From Halobacillus salinarum (GTDB lineage: Bacteria; Bacillota; Bacilli; Bacillales; Halobacillaceae): DNA of 64,000 nt. This document shows, piece by piece, positions 59,946-64,000 of this stretch; the first letter of the stretch is position 1, and each line of letters begins with the position of its first letter. The notes under the pieces were generated by a model. That model ran no database searches and was not told where the DNA came from. It saw only the letters and a list, made by a program, of their open reading frames with translations. The stretch covers positions 2,418,001-2,482,000 of the forward strand of contig NZ_CP095073.1 in assembly GCF_022919095.1 (NCBI RefSeq), written 5' to 3'. The position numbers and the translations under genes were made by a program.

Positions 59946-61061
59946 CGCAGCAGTTATTGGTGGAGGAATTATCGGACATTCGGCTTCTTACCAACTGAAT
60001 AAACATGGGGTTCATACCGTGGTTTTTGAAAAAGGGAGAAGCGGGAGGGAAGCGACCCGGGCTGCTGCTGGAATGCTGGGCGTACACACGGAGCATGGGG
60101 TAAAGGATGCTTATTATGACTTTTGTGTCCGTAGTAGAGATTTATATAATAGTCTTGAAAAAGAGTTAAAAGACTTAACAGCAATCGACATCGGTCTCTC
60201 TAAAAAAGGGATGTACCACTTAGCTTTAAATGAGCAGGAAAAACACGCTCATCTCTGTAAACAGTCTGCCTTCCCGGCATTGAAATGGTTTAATGAGCAC
60301 GAATTGAGAGAAAGACTCCCCCATTCCTCATCACAATTAGCAGGAGCCCTCTATTCAGAAAAGGATGGGCACGTGGAGCCGGCACATGTTTGTGAAGCTT
60401 TTAAAAGAGGAGCGTTGAGTTATGGAGGAGCATTGTTTGAAGAGACAGACATTTCAGCTATAGGTTCACAGGATGGTAAATATAAACTGAAAAGCACTCG
60501 CGGGGAGTGTACTGCTGAAAAAATTATAATAGCTTCGGGAGTTGGAAGCTCTAAATGGTTTGACGAAACTGGACTTGTAAATCCAATCGTTCCTACTAAA
60601 GGAGAGTGCTTTACTGTTTATCCAAAAAAAACGCTGATAACAGAAACGATCTTCCACAAAAGCTGTTACGTGGTTCCAAAAGGAGATGGACGTCTTATCA
60701 TCGGAGCAACCTCGCTATCAAATAACGACAGCTCAGGGACAACCATTGGAGGACTCGCTGAATTAATTGATCGTTTAAGAGAAATCCTTCCGGGCATCCA
60801 TGAAGAAAATTTAGCAGACTATTGGGCGGGGTGAGGCCAGGTACCATTGATCATAAACCTGTCATCGGGGAACATCCGGAACTTAAAGGATTTTACTTCG
60901 CCACTGGTCACTATCGTAACGGCATTTTACTCGCTCCTGCCACAGGAGAGTTATTGACAAAATTAATAATGAATCAGACGGGGGCCTCCGGTGAACATCA
61001 TTTCTTTTCCCCCGCTAGATTCCAACCACAAGGAGGGACGATCCATGAGTATTCAAGTTAA
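59929..61061 (+). pseudogene. thiO: Glycine oxidase ThiO, interrupted by a frameshift in a G-run
   Basis: The first frame (59929-60834) gives 301 residues with FAD motif 'GGGIIGHSASYQL' and ends 'ADYWAG'. The rest, 'GVRPGTIDHKPVIGEHPELKG' and 'GHYRNGILLAPATGELL', lies in the next frame to 61061. Adding one G to the GCGGGGTGAGG run at about 60828-60834 restores the expected WAGVRPGT junction. ThiO makes iminoglycine for thiazole synthesis. Loss would need another glycine oxidase or ThiH, or it may be a sequencing error in a homopolymer. Confidence 0.82.
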
Positions 61062-61248
61062 TGGCAAAGTGATCGAATTGGAAGATGGAGCATTCAGCAT
61101 TGATGAGCTGCTAGAGAAATTCCAGTTGCAGAAAAAGATTTCGGTTGTCGAACATAACAAGACGATTGTAAAAAAAGAAGACTATTCACGAATTCAATTA
61201 ACGGAAGGCGATCAGCTGGAAATCGTCCATTTTGTAGGAGGAGGATAA
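61045..61248 (+). CDS. thiS: Sulfur carrier protein ThiS
   Basis: A 67-residue beta-grasp protein starting MSIQVNGK at 61045, with AGGAGGG upstream. The C-terminus ends in Gly-Gly ('HFVGGG'), which ThiF adenylates and then converts to a thiocarboxylate, the sulfur donor for thiazole. The start overlaps the end of the thiO frame by 17 bases. An upstream in-frame ATG at 60991 has no ribosome binding site. Confidence 0.92.
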   Translation: MSIQVNGKVIELEDGAFSIDELLEKFQLQKKISVVEHNKTIVKKEDYSRIQLTEGDQLEIVHFVGGG

Positions 61249-61250
61249 AC

Positions 61251-62015
61251 ATGTTAAAAATTGGAGACCACTCATTCGATTCTCGTTTAATGCTGGGGAC
61301 AGGTAAGTATCCGAATTTTGAGATGCAGAAACGAGCCGTCATGAAATCTGAAACTGAAATTCTTACATTTGCAGTAAGGCGTATGAACATTTTTTTCCCC
61401 GAAGAACCAAACTTACTGGAAGAGCTCGATTTAGAGCAGTATTCTTTACTTCCAAATACGGCGGGTGCTGAGACTGCCGAAGAGGCTGTTAGAATTGCCC
61501 GTTTGGCGCAAGCGTCAGGGTTGTGTGACATGATTAAAGTGGAAGTAATAGGCGATGATAAAACTCTACTGCCAGATCCCTTTGAAACGATGAAAGCCTC
61601 TGTGCAGTTGTTGGAAGAAGGGTTCACAGTTCTTAGCTATACTTCAGACGATGTTGTACTAGCTAAGCGTCTGCAAGAAGCTGGTGTGCATGCCGTCATG
61701 CCAGGAGCTTCTCCGATCGGTTCAGGGAAAGGGATTATCAATCCGTACAATTTGCAATGTATTATCGAACAAGCAGCAGTGCCTGTGATCGTAGATGCGG
61801 GAATAGGATCGCCAAAAGATGCATCCTATGCGATGGAACTTGGTGCGGATGGAATCCTGCTGAATACTGCTGTGTCAGGAGCTGAAGATCCTGTCAAGAT
61901 GGCGGAAGCTATGAAACTAGCGATTAAGGCAGGAAGGCTGGGATATGAAGCCGGCCGGATTCCTGAAAAGACTTACGCATCTAAAAGCAGCCCGGAAGCA
62001 GGGATGATTCAGTGA
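61251..62015 (+). CDS. thiG: Thiazole synthase ThiG
   Basis: A 254-residue TIM-barrel enzyme. It carries '[18 protein letters not shown]', '[20 protein letters not shown]', the Lys of 'MIKVEVIGD' that forms the Schiff base, and '[25 protein letters not shown]'. It joins DXP, iminoglycine and ThiS-COSH to form the thiazole. It begins 2 bases after the thiS stop and overlaps thiF. Confidence 0.96.
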   Translation: MLKIGDHSFDSRLMLGTGKYPNFEMQKRAVMKSETEILTFAVRRMNIFFPEEPNLLEELDLEQYSLLPNTAGAETAEEAVRIARLAQASGLCDMIKVEVIGDDKTLLPDPFETMKASVQLLEEGFTVLSYTSDDVVLAKRLQEAGVHAVMPGASPIGSGKGIINPYNLQCIIEQAAVPVIVDAGIGSPKDASYAMELGADGILLNTAVSGAEDPVKMAEAMKLAIKAGRLGYEAGRIPEKTYASKSSPEAGMIQ

Positions 62016-63031
62016 CTGTAGAACGTTATTCCCGTCAGGAACGATTTCATCCCATCGGGAAAGCCGGACAATCGCTGTTAGCTCGCTCCCACGTGCTCAT
62101 CATAGGCGGAGGAGCACTAGGAAGTGCTAATGCAGAAATGCTAACGAGAGCAGGAGTTGGCCGCCTCACAATCATAGACCGGGATTATGTTGAATGGAGT
62201 AATCTTGGCAGACAGCAGCTTTACACGGAGACAGATGTTCAGGGTTTCCTTCCAAAAGCGAAGGCCGCTGAAAAAAAATTACAAAAGATCAATTCCACTC
62301 TTTCCATACTAGGGGTGGCGGAGGAATTTTCCAGTGAAAATGCAGAGCGATGGCTTCAGGATGTTGATATCATCATCGATGGAACCGACAACTTTGAAAC
62401 CCGATTCATCCTAAATGATGCAGCTGCAAAACAAGAAATCCCTTGGATCTACGGGGGGTGCGTAAAGAGTCATGGTCTCTGCCTGCCAATACTTCCTGGA
62501 AAGACTCCATGTCTGCAATGTTTAATCAATCAAATCCCACAGGATGGTGAAACCTGTGACACAGCAGGGATCATTGCACCAGCTGTCCAGATGGTGGCTG
62601 CCCACCAAACAACGAACTGTTTGAAGTTTCTTACTGGAAATCAAATGTCTAAAAAGCTTTTTTTCTTCGATATATGGAATGAGGAACATTCATTTATGGA
62701 TGTCTCTAGCCTATTGGATTTTCGGTGTCCTACTTGTTCCGAGCATGCGACCTATCCTTATTTAACAAAAAGAAAAGGGGTAAGGACAGCAGTTCTCTGT
62801 GGAAGAGACACTGTTCAAATTCGTCCAGAGGAAAAAAACAGCATCTCGCTTTCCGTTCTCTATCAAAGGCTTGAACCAGTAACAGATAAACTGATCCACA
62901 ACGGGGAGCTGTTGATGTTTTATGCAGAAAACACTAGATTTGTTGTATTTAAAGACGGAAGGACTTTAATCCATGGCACAAATGACATAAAGCAAGCGAA
63001 AAAATTATATCAGCAATTCATTGGTGCTTGA
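62012..63031 (+). CDS. thiF: ThiS adenylyltransferase ThiF (MoeB-like) with C-terminal extension
   Basis: A 339-residue E1-like enzyme starting at GTG 62012, which overlaps the thiG stop. Motifs are '[15 protein letters not shown]' (ATP), 'NLGRQQLY', 'DGTDNFETR', and two zinc CxxC pairs: 'PCLQCLINQ' and 'RCPTCSE'. It adenylates ThiS. The extra C-terminal stretch is a small rhodanese-like or ThiS-binding region. thiD, last in the B. subtilis operon, is missing. Confidence 0.92.
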   Translation: MTVERYSRQERFHPIGKAGQSLLARSHVLIIGGGALGSANAEMLTRAGVGRLTIIDRDYVEWSNLGRQQLYTETDVQGFLPKAKAAEKKLQKINSTLSILGVAEEFSSENAERWLQDVDIIIDGTDNFETRFILNDAAAKQEIPWIYGGCVKSHGLCLPILPGKTPCLQCLINQIPQDGETCDTAGIIAPAVQMVAAHQTTNCLKFLTGNQMSKKLFFFDIWNEEHSFMDVSSLLDFRCPTCSEHATYPYLTKRKGVRTAVLCGRDTVQIRPEEKNSISLSVLYQRLEPVTDKLIHNGELLMFYAENTRFVVFKDGRTLIHGTNDIKQAKKLYQQFIGA

Positions 63032-63067
63032 GTGCCTGGCAGTTTACGCCAGGTACTCTTTTCTTTT
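63031..63067 (+). terminator. Terminator of the thi operon
   Basis: AGTGCCTGGC pairs with GCCAGGTACT (one G-U) around a seven-base loop, then CTTTTCTTTT. Confidence 0.8.
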
Positions 63068-63296
63068 ATTATTAACAAATACTTTCCATAGTTCAATACA
63101 ATGACCACGCTAAGAACTTTCTTAAAATGTTATTGTTTTACCTGAAGATGGGGTTAATAAAACTAAGAAAAGGTAATTGTATGACTAAGACCCGCTAATC
63201 ATGATTTTGAAAGAAAGAGGATAAGGTTCTGGTCAGCCACATAAACTAACTAGCAGTCGTTTGTCATAAAGAAAGCAGAGAAGGAAGGATTTTAAC

Positions 63297-64000
63297 ATGT
63301 TTGGAAACAGAAGAAAATCAGTAAGGACGTTCTTTTGGATGACCATATTCCTGGTTTTTCTAATCGCAGGTGGACTTTATATGTTGAATGAAAATGGAAA
63401 TGAAAAGGAAACGGGTTCTAAAGATGTCTCTGAACCTAAAACGGAAAAAAACCATCATAAAGAATTGATAAATAAAATATTTCACTCCTCAAAAGAAGGA
63501 AAAGTAGAGTACGTTCCTTTTGTGATCGGTCAAGCAGACAAGAACGATGCTGCCTCCCAATGGGGAAAACCAGATCGAAGCAGCAGGCAGAATGAAAAAA
63601 TATATGAAGATTATAACAACAAAGAAGCGACGCTCGGTTATAAGTATAATCTTCTCGTAGATATACGTTCCCATTCAAAGGACCTACATAAAATTCGTTA
63701 CGAAGATCTTAAAAAGGTTAAAGGAGATCCTGATGAAGTTCATTATTATAAGGATGACACACATAATCAAATCATTCTTTACTATCAAGTTCAAGACCAG
63801 TATCAGTTAAAATGGATTCTTCCCAAACCTACTGATGCTGAATCTAACCCGCGTGTGGACCATGTTTCTCTAACCTATACAGATACAGAACATGAAGCTG
63901 ATGCATTGATTTCCAAAATGAGTCTTGAAGAAAAAATCGGACAAATGATTATTGCAGGCACAGATGGTACATCCATTCAGCCAATGACCAGAAAATTGGT
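63297..64000 (+). CDS. DUF4309-GH3 fusion (NagZ-like), N-terminal part; cut by the window edge
   Basis: The first 234 residues are in the window. An N-terminal helix (about 11-29) anchors or exports the protein, then a Lys/Glu linker. A domain at about 45-205 resembles DUF4309 of the YjgB type ('ADKNDAASQWGKPDRSS', 'VKGDPDEVHYYKDD', 'LKWILP'). At about residue 210 'LISKMSLEEKIGQMIIAGTDG' opens a glycoside hydrolase family 3 domain of NagZ-like beta-N-acetylhexosaminidases. GAAGGAAGG precedes the ATG. The fusion of DUF4309 to GH3 is unusual; the catalytic part is beyond 64000. Confidence 0.75.
   Translation, partial: MFGNRRKSVRTFFWMTIFLVFLIAGGLYMLNENGNEKETGSKDVSEPKTEKNHHKELINKIFHSSKEGKVEYVPFVIGQADKNDAASQWGKPDRSSRQNEKIYEDYNNKEATLGYKYNLLVDIRSHSKDLHKIRYEDLKKVKGDPDEVHYYKDDTHNQIILYYQVQDQYQLKWILPKPTDAESNPRVDHVSLTYTDTEHEADALISKMSLEEKIGQMIIAGTDGTSIQPMTRKL

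Noticed and set aside
63181-63198. Five-codon frame MTKTR before the DUF4309-GH3 gene as a leader peptide
   Set aside because: There is no terminator or leader stem after it, so nothing supports an attenuator.
1-64000. CRISPR arrays, tRNA or rRNA genes, or prophage modules
   Set aside because: No regularly spaced repeats, tRNA-like cloverleafs, rRNA sequence or phage structural genes were recognised.

Overview
The window looks like chromosome from a low-GC, spore-forming member of the Bacillaceae, probably a moderately halophilic genus such as Halobacillus or a close relative. This is inferred from gene content: a YjcZ-type tiny sporulation protein, a YaaH/SleL-like LysM-GH18 cortex hydrolase, YqfQ/VrrA, CvfB, a two-headed DynA dynamin, S-box and THI-box riboswitches, GGAGG-type ribosome binding sites, an NhaC-type Na+/H+ antiporter and a betaine-homocysteine methyltransferase. 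No rRNA, tRNA, CRISPR array or intact mobile element was seen.

Layout. 1-8.8 kb: end of sbcD, then sbcC, ung, yqfQ/vrrA, a fused msrA-msrB, two membrane proteins and a small hydrolase. 8.8-9.6 kb: a decayed IS1182-like element. 9.6-19.1 kb: amidohydrolase, histidine phosphatase, 7Fe ferredoxin, SDR, acylphosphatase, P1 peptidase with a gamma-glutamylcyclotransferase, and dynA. 19.2-25.9 kb: a SurA-like lipoprotein, Cu/Zn superoxide dismutase, cold-shock protein and YdjO, DUF2252 with a sigma-B-like promoter, an ABC-F protein and a LysM-3D wall protein. 26-36.8 kb: oxidoreductases, regulators, CvfB, asparagine synthase, amine oxidase and the LysM-GH18 protein. 37-45 kb: NhaC antiporter, a LexA-linked Y-family polymerase, a deacetylase and an S-box-controlled betaine-homocysteine methyltransferase. 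45-49 kb: nadE with a cysteine hydrolase, then a MutS2-like ATPase without an Smr domain behind a long attenuator leader. 49.8-54.6 kb: S-box, cysH, cysJ and cysI. 55.7-58.9 kb: a PadR-controlled operon with a flavin monooxygenase (frameshifted) and a hydrolase. 59.1-63 kb: THI-box, tenI, thiO (frameshifted), thiS, thiG and thiF. The right edge cuts a DUF4309-GH3 (NagZ-like) fusion.

How the genes work together. Two SAM riboswitches place sulfate reduction (cysHJI) and methionine regeneration from glycine betaine under SAM control, and a TPP riboswitch controls thiazole synthesis. The most striking unit is the MutS2-like gene at 46.8 kb. It has its own promoter with a palindrome in the spacer, a seven-codon leader peptide, a leader stem that overlaps that peptide, two strong intrinsic terminators, and then an ATPase that keeps a KOW-like region but lacks the Smr nuclease. 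This is the architecture of antibiotic-inducible ribosome-protection genes, placed on a relative of the ribosome-splitting factor MutS2.
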